Of a DNA stretch of 60,085 nt, positions 26,929 through 38,123 are shown piece after piece. The stretch comes from Candidatus Eiseniibacteriota bacterium. GTDB taxonomy: Bacteria > Eisenbacteria > RBG-16-71-46 > CAIMUX01. Made by a program: the position numbers and the translations under genes. Each line of letters starts with the position of its first letter. The first letter of the stretch is position 1. A model generated the notes under the pieces. It was given only the letters and a program-made list of their open reading frames with translations, searched no databases and was not told the DNA's origin. The stretch is from positions 1-60,085 of the forward strand of contig JADJQY010000003.1 of the NCBI GenBank assembly GCA_016712505.1, in the 5' to 3' direction.

Positions 26929-28614
26929 CTAGGGCGACTGCGGATCGACGCAGCGGAAGAGGCCGAGGCCATAATGAGCGCCGTAGCCGAGGGCGAGCGG
27001 GCCTTGCAGGGGCTCGGCGAAGCGCAGACGCAGCGCCCACGGGTGGGTGCGGGGCGGCTGGGGGCGGCCGCGGCTGCGCTGGCGGGTGTACCGAGCGCGC
27101 CCGATTGCAGGAGCGCTTCGCGGTCGAGGACCTGGATCTCGAGGGGGCGGGCAGGCCGCGAGAGGCGAGCTCGGCGCGGACTTGATCCTCGAGGGTGTGA
27201 GGGGCTTCTCCTTCAGAAAGCGCGGGGGCAGGAAGGGGTGAAGCTTTGCCAGTGGGTTCCCGCGCCGAGCAGGTCGACGGCGCCGGGGCGCTGGGCGAAG
27301 GCGCGCCTCAGCTCGCTGCGGCTGCCGAAGGCGACGAGGGTGGTGGTGAGGGTCTCGCGGCGCCGACGATCGAGGTCGATCGGGGCGTTTGGTTCGTTGT
27401 GGCGATTATTGGCGTCGGCGGAGTGGACGAAGGTGAGGCGCTCGATGGCCTGTTGGGCGAAGCTCGCTGAGGCCGCCTCGATGATCGGCGCCAGGGGCGT
27501 AGATGAGGATGTGATCGATGGGTAGATCGGCGCTGCGGTGGCGCTCGCCGGGCGTGACGTTGAGGGCGAGGGGCAGGTAGTGGGCGTGGATGTGGCCGCT
27601 CTGTAAGGGGCCGCGGTCGGCGCCCCCAGCGCTGCCGAGCAGCTCGGGGCAGGCGGTAGCGTGCAGTTTTTTGAGGACAATGGCGGTGAGGGCTCGGTGG
27701 AGCTCCTCCATCTGCGGTAGGGCGCGGGCGTGGCGAGGCAGGACCTCGCGGTTTTTTGCATAAGAATGGAGGGCGATGAGGGCGCACTCGACGGGCGGGC
27801 GCTCTTGGTGAGCGAGCGAGCGCGCGCGGGCAGGTTGGGCCGTGACGAGGCTGTCGCGAGGGCGCTGGTAGAGGACGCGGCGGCTGCCGGGCGGGTGGCT
27901 CCAGCCCTGCTGTTGCAGGTCGTCGGTGCCGCGGAGCAGGGCGTCGAGCAAGGTCTCGGGGAGCAGGCTAGGGGCGGCGGCTTTGGCCTTGCCGCGGCGG
28001 GAGCCGGCGACGGCGAGCCCTTGGTGCTCGGCGAGCTGGTGTGTCCTCCAGGACAGGTAGTCGGCGGGGGTGAGCGGGGCGATCAGGGCGACGGGTTCGT
28101 GGCCCTCGAGCAGCTCGGGGGTGAGGCAGGGGCGGGCGTTGATCTCGGCGCCCTGGAGGGCGCCTGGGGTAGCCGTAGCTTCGACCCAGCTCTCGGCGCG
28201 GCCCAGGTAGCCGAGGTGGCTGGCGAGCGCTTCGAGGAGCTGGTGGGCGGCGTAGGAGAGGGGGGTGTTGTAGGAGATCTTGACGGCGCGGTGCTCACCG
28301 ACGTGGGCGAAGGCGTCGAAGATCTTGCTGGTGTTGCCGGGGATCGGCATGTAGTGGCGGGTGTGCGCGACCGTGATGGGATCGTGGGGCAGGGCGTAGT
28401 CTGGTAGCACGCTGGCGAGCGACTCCGAAGAGCCTCGAGGGCGACGGGGGGAGCTGGCCTTCAGACCATGCGAGCTTTGAAAAGCCGGTGGCGAGCAGGG
28501 CGCGGAGCAGGCGCCAGGGGCTGGGCGGCCACTCGATCTGGCCCTCGTTGACGTGAGAGCCCACGGGGTCGCGTGGTAGCGTTTTCCTGGGAAGGTGAGG
28601 GTGAGGATCGGCAT
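26929..28614 (-). pseudogene. csb2: Csb2 (type I-G Cas5/Cas6-like subunit), frameshifted
   Basis: Start MPILTLTFPGKRYHATPW, then one frame over GSHVNEGQIEWPPSPWRLLR, the Csb2 signature. The main frame resumes at SLASVLPDYALPHDPITVAH and TRHYMPIPGNTSKIFDAFAH. Later pieces in shifted frames are IEAASASFAQQAIERLTFVH, DLLGAGTHWQSFTPFLPPRF and LRLRFAEPLQGPLALGYGAH, closing with YGLGLFRCVDPQSP and TAG at 26,929. The order is complete and the full length (about 560 residues) fits the family, but four or more single-base shifts are needed. Csb2 (GSU0054 family) combines Cas5 and Cas6 roles in type I-G, so it is the only visible crRNA-processing candidate for either CRISPR system here. Conservation within each piece suggests assembly errors rather than long decay. 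Confidence 0.75.
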
Positions 28615-28619
28615 GGTGG

Positions 28620-29615
28620 TTATTTGCCTTTGCCCTTGCCCTTGGCCTTGTCGGTCTTGTCTGCTTTGCCGATCGCGTCGTTAAAGGCGACGACGGTGGT
28701 TCCGGCGAGCTCCGACTTGTTGGCGGCGATCGCGATGGGCAGGGCGGCGCTGAGCTGGTCTAAGGTGGGTAGCGTGAAGTCGGCGGGGGTGAGCTGGAGC
28801 GGGTGATCGGGGTCGAGGCAGAGGTCGCAGGCGGTGCGCAGGCGGAGGTCGCCGTCGAGCAGGGCGCGGATCTTGTAGAGGGCGACGAGGATCAGCAGAT
28901 CCGTGGCGGGTTTGCTGAGGCCGTAGCCGCGGAGCTGGGCGAGGTCGAGGTTAAAATAGGCGCTGATCCGCGCGGCGGTGAACTCTTCGCGGTGGAAGGG
29001 CACGTTGCCAAAACCCGCGCCGGTGTCGCCCGGAGGGGTTGACGTGGTCGTTCTTGACGCCGCCCGAGGCGGCGAGACGGACGCCGTCGGCCTCGATGAA
29101 CGCGGACAGTGCGCGGGCGACGCGAAGACGGCCGCCGGCGAGCTCCTTTTGGCGAGGAAGATGCCGTGGATCAGGCTGGCGGTGTCATACAAGAAGAGGG
29201 TCTTGGCCAAGAGCGGGCGATCGATGGGGCCATCGTCCATGACGCCGAGGGCCCCGCGTAGGCGCTCGAAGAAGGCCTTGTCGGTGCCCTCTAGAATGTA
29301 AGGGCTGTTGAGGCGGTGGGCTTCGGTGATCGAGGAGGTGAGGAAGGCGCCGCTGCGCTCGACGCGGACGTAGGCGAGGCCGCGCAGGGCGGGCACGAGC
29401 TCGTTTGTGGCGGCGTCCCAGCAGACGTTCTCGAGGCGGTTGGCCATGCTCTGCGGGCTCTCGACGAGCAGGTAGCGCTGATCTCCGGCGTCGTAGACAG
29501 CGGCGCCGAGATCCGGGAAGCCGGTGGGCTGGAAGCGGCGGCCTTGCACGGGGCGCAGAGGGGCGGTGATCAGGAGCTTGCGCGCGGTGGCGAGTGGGCT
29601 GAGGTCGATCGACAT
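28620..29615 (-). CDS. csb1: Csb1 (type I-G Cas7 backbone subunit)
   Basis: The open frame of 331 codons starts MSIDLSPLATARKLLITAPL and has RPVQGRRFQPTGFPDLGAAV, SPQSMANRLENVCWD, LIHGIFLAK and GAGFGNVPFHREEFTAARIS, the Csb1 blocks. Between about 29,040 and 29,160 the protein is nonsense in this frame, while the next frame reads ELAGGRLRVARALSAFIEAD and GVRLAASGGVKNDHVNPSG, the expected family sequence. Two compensating single-base changes (A4 to A5 and G3 to G2) restore it. The C-terminal Lys/Gly tail is low complexity. Cas7 coats the guide in the type I-G Cascade. It lies 5 bases before csb2. Confidence 0.85.
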   Translation of the reverse strand: MSIDLSPLATARKLLITAPLRPVQGRRFQPTGFPDLGAAVYDAGDQRYLLVESPQSMANRLENVCWDAATNELVPALRGLAYVRVERSGAFLTSSITEAHRLNSPYILEGTDKAFFERLRGALGVMDDGPIDRPLLAKTLFLYDTASLIHGIFLAKRSSPAAVFASPAHCPRSSRPTASVSPPRAASRTTTSTPPGDTGAGFGNVPFHREEFTAARISAYFNLDLAQLRGYGLSKPATDLLILVALYKIRALLDGDLRLRTACDLCLDPDHPLQLTPADFTLPTLDQLSAALPIAIAANKSELAGTTVVAFNDAIGKADKTDKAKGKGKGK

Positions 29616-29656
29616 GGGGCTGGTCCTTGTGAGGTTGGCGAGGGGGCGTGGGTGAT

Positions 29657-31990
29657 TCAGGAGGCCGAGCTTGGGCCGGGTTCTTGGGGTTCTTGGGGTT
29701 CTTGGAGGTCGTCGTCGTCGTCGAGATCTTCGGGCTCGGTCGCCTCGGGTTTGGTGAGGCGCAGCGCGAGGGTGCGGAGGTCGTGGTCGCGCATGGGGAA
29801 GATGAGGGCGGCGCTGAGGCGGCGGACGAAGTCGCCGTGCGGGGCTGCGGCGAGGAGCAGGCGGGGGCGTAGGCCGGCGATCTTGAGGCGATCACTGGCG
29901 ACGCGGAAGGCGCCGGAGAGATCTTCGGCGAGCAGGCGCTCGAGCACGGCGGCGTCGAGCTTGACCTCGAGGGCGGGCACGTCGATGGACTCGTGGCGCT
30001 TGGTGAGGCGATCGTAGACGGCGAGGTGGCCTGCGGGTACGTCGGAGAAGGGCACGGCGAGGCGGAGGAGGCCGTAGAGGCCAGGCAAGGCGGGCTCGGC
30101 GGTGTCTCGCCCCCGAGACTCAAAGATCCGGGGCTCATCTTGACGCGCGGCGTCGCGCCACTTGAGGGCCATGAAGGCGCGGGCGAGCTTTAATAAACGA
30201 TCGTCGTCGAGCTCGCCGCGGAGGTAGGCGTTGAGATCGTCGGGGTGGGCGTAGGCCCAGGCGGCGGCGGGGGCGAGCCGCAGGGTGTGGCGATCCTTGG
30301 GGGCGCGGTTGCGCTCGAGGGCGCGGCGGCGGAGGACAAGGGGGATCGTCCTCAAAAAAAGATCGGAGCCGCCTGCGACGCGCTCGGGGGGATCCTCGAG
30401 GGCGTGGGCGTTGGTGAGGAAGCGAGGGAAATCATCATGCGACTTGAGATCGATGGGCAGCCAGTAGCGGCGGATCGGGTCGCTGAGGTCGGGGCCGGGG
30501 CCGTGCAGGCTGGCGAGGCTGAGGGCGAGGCGCAGCTCGCGGGCGCTTTGTGGATCGAGGGCGGTGCTGGCGGCGTCGATGAAGTGGAGCGGCAGGCGAG
30601 GCAGGGGCTGTAGGCCGCGATCTTTTGAAAAACGGGGGCTTTGAAGGAGCGCGGCTTCGGCCTCGGCGAGGTTGATTAAGAGGGCTCGCCAGTAGAGGCC
30701 GGAGCTGTGGCGGCAGCAGGCGAGCATGGCCTCTTCACAGGCGCGGGCGAGGCTCTGGAGGCGACGAGGGGCGTTCTTGTCGCGGGCGGCGCGGCGCAGG
30801 TTGTCGACCCATGGGGCGACGACGTCGAGCAGATCTTGGTGGGGACGGGGTTGGACGATCCAGCGGCCGAGCGGCACGGCGAGGTTGGCTTGGCCGTTGC
30901 GCTCGATATATGCATAACGCTCAAATGAGTCGATCCCGCGGGCGACGCCGAGGCGGGCGAGGGCGCGGGCGAAGTCGAGCGGGCGGGTGGCTGGGCGGCC
31001 GGCGAGCTGGGCGCGGCCTTCAGAGAAGAGGGCGGCGATCTCAGGATAGGTGGTGGGGGCGGACCACAGAGGCATCCATTGTTCGCCTCGGGCGTCTCGT
31101 CGGCGTCGGCGGCGCTGCCATACCCGACGGCGGAGGGGCGAAGGGCGAACGGGGCGGAGGCTTGGGGCAAGCCCTGGGCGTCGGCGCGGCGGGCGAGGGC
31201 GGCGCGGAAGAGCAGGGCGCCTTCGAGCATCAAGACGAAGTCCCAGGGGTTGACGGCGAGCTCCTTTGAAGTGAAGCCGGCGCCTTCGTTCGACCCGCCC
31301 GCGCCGCCGGGCAGGAAGAAGCCGACGGCGGCGCTCTCGAGGCCCGAGGTGGGGGTGGCGAAGAGGGCAGAGTCGAGCTGCCGCGAGGCTTGCGCGAGGG
31401 GCGGGGCCTGGGGGGCGCGTAGGTCGAAGAGGCCGGCGAGGCGGCGCATGTAGTTGTTGGTAAAGTCGAGGCGTCCGTCGTTGCCGCCGGTGCCGAGCAA
31501 GGCGGGGTAGGCGGGGTCGCCTTCGGCGTTGAGCACGAGCACGGCGTCGAGCCAGGCGGCGAGGGGCCGCGCCAGGTGTCGCGGCAACGGCGGATCAGGG
31601 GCGGCTTTGGCCTCCTTTTTGGGAGACTCCAGGAGGCCGTCGGTGAGCGCCTTTCCTGCGAGCAGGGCGTCGCGATAGGCGCGAAAACGGGCGGCGTGAG
31701 AGCGTGCGATCGCGTCGGGGCCGTCGGTGTTGTCTTTGGGAAAAAAGCCGCTGCCGCCGTTCCAGGGGGCGATGAGCGGGGTCGGGGCGTATGTTGTCAA
31801 AAAAGAAGTCGAGCAGGGCGGGGCGATCGAGGCGGGTGAGGATGAAGAAGCGCTCGTTTCGCCACCAGCCTCGGACGTGAGGGTCGGCCTGCTCGGCGAT
31901 CAGGCGGAGCACGGCGAGGGCCTTTAAATAATGCGCGAGCGGGGCGGGGGTGCAGCCCAAGAGCTCGTGGATCTGGGTGGGAGCGTGCAT
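29657..31990 (-). pseudogene. csx17: Csx17 (type I-G Cas8-like large subunit), two frameshifts
   Basis: It begins IHELLGCTPAPLAHYLKALA and VLRLIAEQADPHVRGWW, the typical Csx17 start. At the T6 run near 31,803 the frame moves by one base and continues TTYAPTPLIAPWNGGSGFFP. A second shift near 31,080 leads into RGEQWMPLWSAPTTYPEIAA and the rest, through RTIPLVLRRRALERNR, to a stop at 29,657. The restored length is about 778 residues, normal for Csx17, the PAM-recognising large subunit of type I-G Cascade. An Asp-rich stretch and EPQ repeats close the protein. Both breaks are single-base. Confidence 0.8.
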
Positions 31991-32005
31991 GGGGTTGGTG
32001 GCCGA

Positions 32006-34717
32006 TCAGGGGGTGAGCGTGGGATCGACGGTGTGGCGGATCGAGGCGCGTACGTCGGCGACGCGGAGCAGGCTCTCGAGCAGCAGTAGGAAGGGGTCGC
32101 CGAGGCGGGCGCGCAGGTTGTGGACTCGTTCGCGCCAGCTCACGCCATAACGCGGGGAGAGGCCGAGGCGGGCGGGATCGAGGTGGAGATGGAGCTCGGG
32201 CAGGAGGTGGGGGGCGCCGGTGGCGTCGCGAAGGGCAGTGGCGGGGAATCGATCGCCTTGGTGGACGCCGCGTAGGGGAGCTCGCCGTGCGGGCCGCTGG
32301 AGGCGGAGCCTCTGGTCGTCCGGGGTGGGCTGCCAGGTGCCGCGGATCTTGCCGTGGTGGGCGCAGACGAGGTAGAGCACGAGATCGAGGTCGGAGGGGC
32401 GAGCTCGCAAAGCTCGGCGAGCACACCGACGGGGGCGCTGCGGGTCGCGTGTAGATGGCCAAGGTCGACGTCGTTCTTTAAAAGAGGGCGCCGGACTCGA
32501 TGAGGGGCGCGAAGGGGCCGAGGCAGGGCAGGGTGATCGGGGGCGCTTTGATAAAGGGCTTCAAAGAGGGCGAGCACGCTGGCGAGCTCGTGGCGAAATC
32601 CTCGCCGAGAATAGGGCGACGGGCGCTTCCAGGCGGCGCCTGGGGCCTTGGCGAGGTCCTGGTGCTCGCTCAGGGCGGGAGCCCGATTCACGATCGCGGC
32701 CTGAAAGACGGGGTGGGCCTTGCCGAGGTCGTGCAGGCGGGCGGCGAGCTGTAAAAGATCGGGGAAGGGGGCGGGCAGGGCGAGGGCGGCGGCGAGCTGC
32801 TCGGCCTCTTGAGCGGCCTCGTAGCCGTGGAAGGCGATGGTTTTGTAGTGATCTTGCGGGGCGAGTTCGCTGAGATCTTCGTGATCCTGGGCGCTGTCGG
32901 CGTGGAGCAGGCTCTGCTCGAGGGTGGGCCGGGGCGTGGGCGGCGCGGTAGGCACGGGTTGGACGGGGGCGCGGCTCTGGGCGCCGACAAAGCCAGAGTC
33001 AGGGTGTAGCCGCCAGCGGCGGCGTCGACGAGCATGATGCGGCCAGGGATGAGATCGCGCTCGTTTTTGAGGGGGAGCCACTTGCCTTGCAGGTAGCTCC
33101 AGATCCACGCGCGCAGGCTCGAAGCGCTGTCTTTCCGATCAGCCATGCGCCTGCGTCCTTGATCGGGACCGCGCAGAGCGCTGCGCGCGTGGGTTGGAGA
33201 GCGGGGCGGGCGATTCGTCAGGGCCGAGCTCGACCCACCAGACGTGGAGGTCTCGATCGTCGCCGCTGCGGATAAATCGTGAGACGTCGAGGTCGGCGCC
33301 GGTGAGGTCGGGGCCGGTGTCGAAGAGGTCGTCGAGGTCGCGCCGGGTGAGGGTGTGCAGAGGATCGTAAGGGTAGAGGCGGGCGAGCTGAGCGGGGTCG
33401 TGGGCGGCGAGGTGGTCTTCGAGGGCTTCTAATGAGGTGAGGCCGACGTCCGTGAGGCCCTCGAGCACGCGGCGGGCGGCTTGGAGCTGGCCTTCCTCAT
33501 AAGGGAGGGCGGCGCGCTCACTGAGCTGGCGATCGACGACGGTGACGCGGGCGAGGCCGCCATAACGGGCGGCGCGGCCGAATCGCTGGACCAAGGAGGG
33601 CCAGGGGGCGAGCTGGGTGACGAGGGCGGTGGCGCTGATGTCGACGCCGGCCTCGACGACTTGGGTCGCGACGAGGATCCGGTCGACGCCGGGCGTGCAG
33701 GCCTCGCGGTTTAGAAATTGTTCGCGCCAGGTGCGGCGCTCGTGCGGGCGAAAGCGGCTGTGGATGAGGTGTAGCTGGGGAGCGGGGCGGTCGTGCTGCT
33801 TCTTGAGGGCGGCCTGGAGGGCGCTGTGCAGGGCGCGGGCGTCGTCGACGGTGTTGGCGATCGCGAGGGTGATCCGGCCGTAGGCGCCGGCCTCGGCTTG
33901 GTGGTGCTCGTCGAGCACGAGGCGGGCCCAGGCGGCGGCTTCGCGGTCGTTGTCGCGGGGCAGATCGACGAGGCGTAAGGGCTTGCGGGCGGCGAAGAGG
34001 GGGCCTTGGCGATCCGAGGGGGGGATCCGGACGGCGGTTTGCTCAAGGGCGGGTAGATGGGCGGCGAAGTCGACGGTGTGCAGCCATTTGGGCTGGAGGG
34101 TGGCGCTCATCCACCAGGAGACGAGGGGACGGGCTGGTGCGATCTCGCGCGGGGGGTGAAACGCCTGGAGCTGGACGGCGGTGCGCAGGCCTACGTCCAT
34201 GAGTTGGACCTCATCAAAGACCCACAAGGCGTCCTGGCGGAGCAGGGCGCTCTCCATGGGCCAGCGTGCGCGCGGTGAGGCGTAGCCGCGGCCGAGCGCG
34301 CGGCTGAGGAGCATGTCCTGGGTGCCGATCAGGACGGCCTCTTGTTCAGGATAGAGGTGCCAGTCGCGCGGGGCCGCGCCGCCGAGAAGGAGGTGGACGC
34401 CGACCCGCCCGGGCGTCGGGGCGGTAGAGGATCCCAGAGGCGATCCATTTTTGTAAAAAATCGCGGACGACGGCCTCGGTCTGCTCGACCAAAACACGCA
34501 TGGGTAGGCATAAAACGAGGCGCCGGGGCCAGGTGGGATCGGCGCGCCCCAGGCGGTGAAAGGCCCAGGCGGCGAGCACTCCGAGGGTCTTGCCCATGCC
34601 GGTGGGTACACGGATGAGGCGGTCGCGGCAGCGCCAGTCCGCGGCGAGCTCGGCCTGCCAGGGATGCGGGGGGTGAGCGGTGCGCTGGTAGTAGAAGGTA
34701 GGATAGACGACGGGCAT
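32006..34717 (-). pseudogene. cas3: Cas3, type I-G helicase with C-terminal HD nuclease, multiple frameshifts
   Basis: The helicase comes first: RVPTGMGKTLGVLAAWAF (Walker A), LVLCLPMRVLVEQTEAVV, then one frame over ALWVFDEVQLMDVGLR (DEVQ box), SWWMSATLQ, ILVATQVVEAGVDISA and LVQRFGRAAR (motif VI). After 33,190 frames change several times through LCAVPIKDAGAWLIGK, LIPGRIMLVDAAAGGY and QLAARLHDLGKAHPVFQAAI (HD motif), then DLDLVLYLVCAHHGKIRGTW, to a stop at 32,006. Helicase then HD is the order in type I-G Cas3, about 900 residues in total. About six single-base shifts are needed, one at CTCTTTTAAAG near 32,473. This is the most damaged cas gene here. It is the first gene of the operon, 34 bases downstream of promoter element B. 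Confidence 0.8.
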
Positions 34718-34750
34718 CGGCGGAGGCCTGCGCCCGAGGGCGCTATGGGG

Positions 34751-34791
34751 GCTCTACCATAAGGTCGCGCGAGCTTGCGCTTCGATCCCTG
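34751..34791 (-). promoter_or_regulatory. 41-bp element B upstream of cas3, putative promoter
   Basis: 38 of 41 positions match the element upstream of cmr1 (26,312-26,352). On the minus strand it runs CAGGGATCGAAGCGCAA to TTATGGTAGAGC. TCGAAG, an 18-bp spacer and TATGGT could be the promoter of the type I-G operon. The ATG inside the element leads only to a six-codon ORF, so it is not the cas3 start. Confidence 0.55.
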
Positions 34792-34841
34792 GATCTTCTC
34801 GGAAAAATTCCTCAGCAGCTCCGCCGTTCAGGATCCGACGA

Positions 34842-37060
34842 TCAGGGTCCGCTGCGTTCGGCGAGCCAGCGCTCGACTTCGGCGCGTCGGGCTTCTTCGT
34901 GTGACGTGGTGTACTCCCGGTGGGCCTGCCGCGCGAGCGCTTGCGGCCGGGTCGAGGGCTCGCCGTCGGCGAGGGCGAGGGCCAGCGCGAAGTGGGCGCC
35001 AGCGGCTGCGCGTGGCCCCGCGTCCGCGCCCTCGGCCAGCCGCACCGCGCGCTCGGCGAAGCGCCGAGCCGCGTCGCCATCGCCCTCCGCGAGGGCGAGC
35101 CGAGCGAGCGCGCTGAGGCTGGGCACGAGCGCGGCGTGGGTCGGCCCGAGGAGGCGCTCGCCGATCGCCACGGCTCGCGCATAAGACGCGCGGGCCTGAT
35201 CGCGGCTGCCGGCCTCGACGAGCGCGTCGCCGAGGGCCTCGAGGGGCGCCCGTAGCTGCCCGTGATCGAGGCCGAGCGACGCCTCGCGTCGGGCCAGCGC
35301 TTCGCGTCGCTGGGTGATCGCCTCGTCGACCCGTCCGAGCGCCCGGTAGATATCAGCGACGCGCTCCAGCGCCGCCGCGACGTCGGGTGTTCGGGCGCGA
35401 GCGCGCCTCTCGAGGATCTCGACGGCCTCGGCGCTTCGGGCGAGCGCGAGGGCCTCGCGCCCGCGGGCGCGGTCGACCTCGGCGACGCTCAGGAGGGCCT
35501 CGGCGTACCCGTGGTGGCGGACCCGCGCCACGCGCGCGCGGCGTCGAGGTTCTGCAGCAAGAGCGGCTCGGCCTCGTCGACGCGCTCCAGCGCGAGCAAG
35601 ACCCTGCCGAGCGCGTCGCGGGAGCGGAGCGCCTTCGGATGATCGGCGCTGACGACCCGCTCCATGATCGCCAGCCCCTCGCGGAGGAGCGCGAGCGCCT
35701 CATCAACCTGACCAATCGACCAGATCGCTTGACCGCGAAGGGTGGCGATCTGGGCGATATAGAGGTGCTCGTGACCGACCGCGTCCTCCCAGATCGAGCT
35801 GGCCCGCTCGAGGAGCGCGCTGGCCTCGCGATAGCGCCCTGCGCGAGGTAGATCATGCCGACGCTGCGGCTCGAGGCCGCGGTGATCGGGTGGTCGGGCC
35901 CGAGCGCGTCGCGGCGCATCGCCAACGCCCGCTCGCCCGCGGCCGCGGCCGCGTCGTAGTCGCCGAGGCCGGCGCGGACGCTGCTCAGGAGGTAGTGCCC
36001 TTCGGCGGCGTCGAGGCCGCTCGGGTCCTCTCGCGTGGCCGCGAGCACGTCGGCGTGGCGCGCCCAAACCTCGGCTTCGCGGTAGGCGCGGAGGAGGGCG
36101 TCGTCGGCTCGCTTCGTCTGTCCAGCCTCGTACGCGCAGCGCCCCTCGACGAAGTGGGTGAGTGAGAGGAGCGGCGACCAGGCGATCGCCTCCGCGCGGG
36201 CGCGGGCGCTGGCGGCGACCGCGAGCGCCTCGCCGAAGCGGCCGGCGTGGCGCAGCTGATCGGACTCGGAGATCGTCGCCCGGATCGCCCGGATCTCGTC
36301 GCGCGTCGCGAGCGGCGGCGCAGGCAGGCGCTGCAAGAGGTTGGGATCGAGGCAGCTCGCCACAGGGTCGAGGTATGAGGCGATCCGGACCGCCCGGCGA
36401 GCTGACGCTCGGTTCAGGGTGGCGATCTGCTCGACCGTCGCCTCGAGCTGGAGACGGCGATCCTCGAAGCACCACGCGGAGCGATCGAAGAGCGCGTCGT
36501 CCCACTCGCGGGTGATCGTGGCGCGCGCGCAGGCCTCGCTGCGCCCGGTCCTCCACGCCTCGCGGTAGCGGTCGAGCCAGGGCTCGAAGATCCCGAGGCT
36601 GTGGGCGGCGGTGGGTCCGCCGCTCGCGAGGAGCCCTGAGCGCACGCGCGCCCGCGCCGCGTCGTCCCAGACCGCGTCGATCTCCGCCGCTTGAGCCGCA
36701 CATGAAGATGTCTTTTGGGACATGTCGTAGTGGTCGACACCCGCCGCTCCGCCGGCGAGCGTCGCCACCGCGAGCGCCCCCCCCAGCCACCGGCGTCGCC
36801 GCGCCCGCGCCCGCCCGCGCTCGATCGCGGCGAGGAGGTCGGTCATCGACGCGAAGCGCTGGTCAGGATCGACGGCGAGCCCGCGGGTATAGACCCGACG
36901 AAGCCACCCCGGGACCGACCGACCCGATCGAGGCGGGGGGCCGAGCTTGCCGGCGAGGACGTTCGCTGCGAGGGCGACCAGCGACTCCCCGGCGAAGGGC
37001 CGCTCGCCGTAGAGCGCCTCGTAGAGGGTCACGCTAAAGGCGAAGGCCCGCGAGCGCCGG
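34842..37060 (-). pseudogene. Ser/Thr kinase C-lobe plus TPR protein, 5'-truncated by an IS3 remnant
   Basis: The preserved part begins AFAFSVTLYEALYGERPFAG (kinase C-lobe) and continues with GWLRRVYTRGLAVDPDQRFA. A membrane segment follows (WLGGALAVATLAGGAAGV). Then comes a long helical TPR region with repeats such as ALAMRRDALGPDHPITAAS. Frame shifts near 35,830 and 35,525 lead into EASALLERASSIWEDAVGHE and ALARSAEAVEILERRARART, ending at 34,842. The ATP-binding lobe and HRD loop are missing: the reading continues upstream directly into transposase sequence. It is a second copy of the kinase-TPR type seen at 5,548-8,524 and is non-functional as a kinase. Confidence 0.75.
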
Positions 37061-37526
37061 ACCCCGAGCGCCTCACAGGCCGCCGTGAGGCCTGTGCGTG
37101 GGGCGAGCGCTTCGGCCTCGCTGATCAGCCGGTCTCGGGCGGCTCGTCGGGCGTCTGCGGGGAGAGCCCCTTGAAGATCTCGGAGATTTTTTGAACCTCG
37201 ATGATCCCGTGAGCGACGACGAGTTTTTGCTCGAGCGCGTCGATCTTCCGCTGAAGACGCGTGAGCTCGACCTGCTCGGCGCTCTGCTTGGGCTTGGGTC
37301 CGCGCTTGCGAGGTGCCAACGACTGCATCGTAGCGGAATCGCGCTCCCATCTCCAGCGGCTAAGCGTGCCGCTGTACAGCCCCATCTTGCGCAGGTACGC
37401 GCCGATCTCGCCCGCCTGGAGCTGCTCGACTTCCGTGAGCACCTTGCGCTTGAAGGCCGCGGTGTAGCGCGGTCGCGCCGACGTCTTGGTGTGCTCGGGA
37501 TCTGGGATCGTTGCGGCCGGTCTCAT
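37055..37526 (-). mobile_element. IS3-family insertion sequence remnant
   Basis: A complete orfA is followed, in another frame, by the first 30 or so residues of orfB (ARDRLISEAEALAPRTGLTA then ACEALGV). The rest of orfB, with the DDE catalytic core, is gone, replaced by kinase sequence. Terminal inverted repeats were not found. The junction near 37,060 marks a deletion that joined the IS to the kinase gene. Confidence 0.65.
37125..37526 (-). CDS. IS3-family transposase OrfA
   Basis: The ATG at 37526 starts MRPAATIPDPEHTKTSAR. The HTH domain RYTAAFKRKVLTEVEQLQAG with GEIGAYLRKMGLYSGTLSRW is followed by KRGPKPK and a leucine-zipper-like helix (LTRLQRKIDALEQKLVVAHG) ending IIEVQKISEIF. This is the usual OrfA layout of IS3 elements, 133 residues. 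It binds the IS ends and is normally fused to OrfB by frameshift; OrfB is truncated here, so the element cannot move by itself. Confidence 0.75.
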   Translation of the reverse strand: MRPAATIPDPEHTKTSARPRYTAAFKRKVLTEVEQLQAGEIGAYLRKMGLYSGTLSRWRWERDSATMQSLAPRKRGPKPKQSAEQVELTRLQRKIDALEQKLVVAHGIIEVQKISEIFKGLSPQTPDEPPETG

Positions 37527-37784
37527 CGGCTCTCCCCTTCGCCACCGCGCCCGCTCGGCACGTGCAGCTTGATGACCGTGTACATCCGATCGCGCACGAC
37601 TCCACCTCGAGATCAGGGCTCCCAATGATGACCAAGGCCCGCGGATCCCGGGGATCTCCACGATCCCGGTGCGCCGGATCTTTCCGTATCCAGACCCCCA
37701 GCTGTTTGCTGCTCCACTGTCATGATCGTTGCTGCTCATTGCTTACATTCTTCATCTCGCCCTGCTTCGTAAATTATTGGTTGC
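37527..37784. other. Intergenic region with no gene recognised
   Basis: Short frames here have no recognisable domain. The stretch around 37,735-37,785 is less GC-rich (TCTTCATCTCGCCC, TAAATTATTGG) and could be the 5' exon side of the group II intron or a remnant of the IS3 left end. Confidence 0.3.
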
Positions 37785-38123
37785 ATGTGTCCGGGCTGAG
37801 TCTGGCAGAGAGGGCCCCGAGTCATGCGTCGGCGCCCGTGAGGGCGGCGGCGAAGCGTTGACAGGGGGAGGTGCGGGCCGGGTATGGAGCCGCGAAAGAC
37901 ATGCCCTCGAGCGCGAGCGCGAGGCCCTTCGGAGTGCCGACGCAGTGGGAGAATGCGGAAGGCCACACCGGGCGCGCCGTCATGGCGAGGTGCGACCGGA
38001 CTCCGCGCGGTCAGAGACCCCGAGCACGTACCGAATCACCTCGCGCGGAAACCGGGAGATCTCGCGCCCGCCTGTGATTTGCGAAAACGCAGGCCGCATC
38101 GGGAAGTCTGAGGACGTACGCCG

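Noticed and set aside
33087..33146. Cas3 HD part as a separate cas3'' gene
   Set aside because: An ATG overlap exists, but fragments between the helicase and HD parts (LCAVPIKDAGAWL) continue the usual single-chain type I-G Cas3, so broken frames are more likely.
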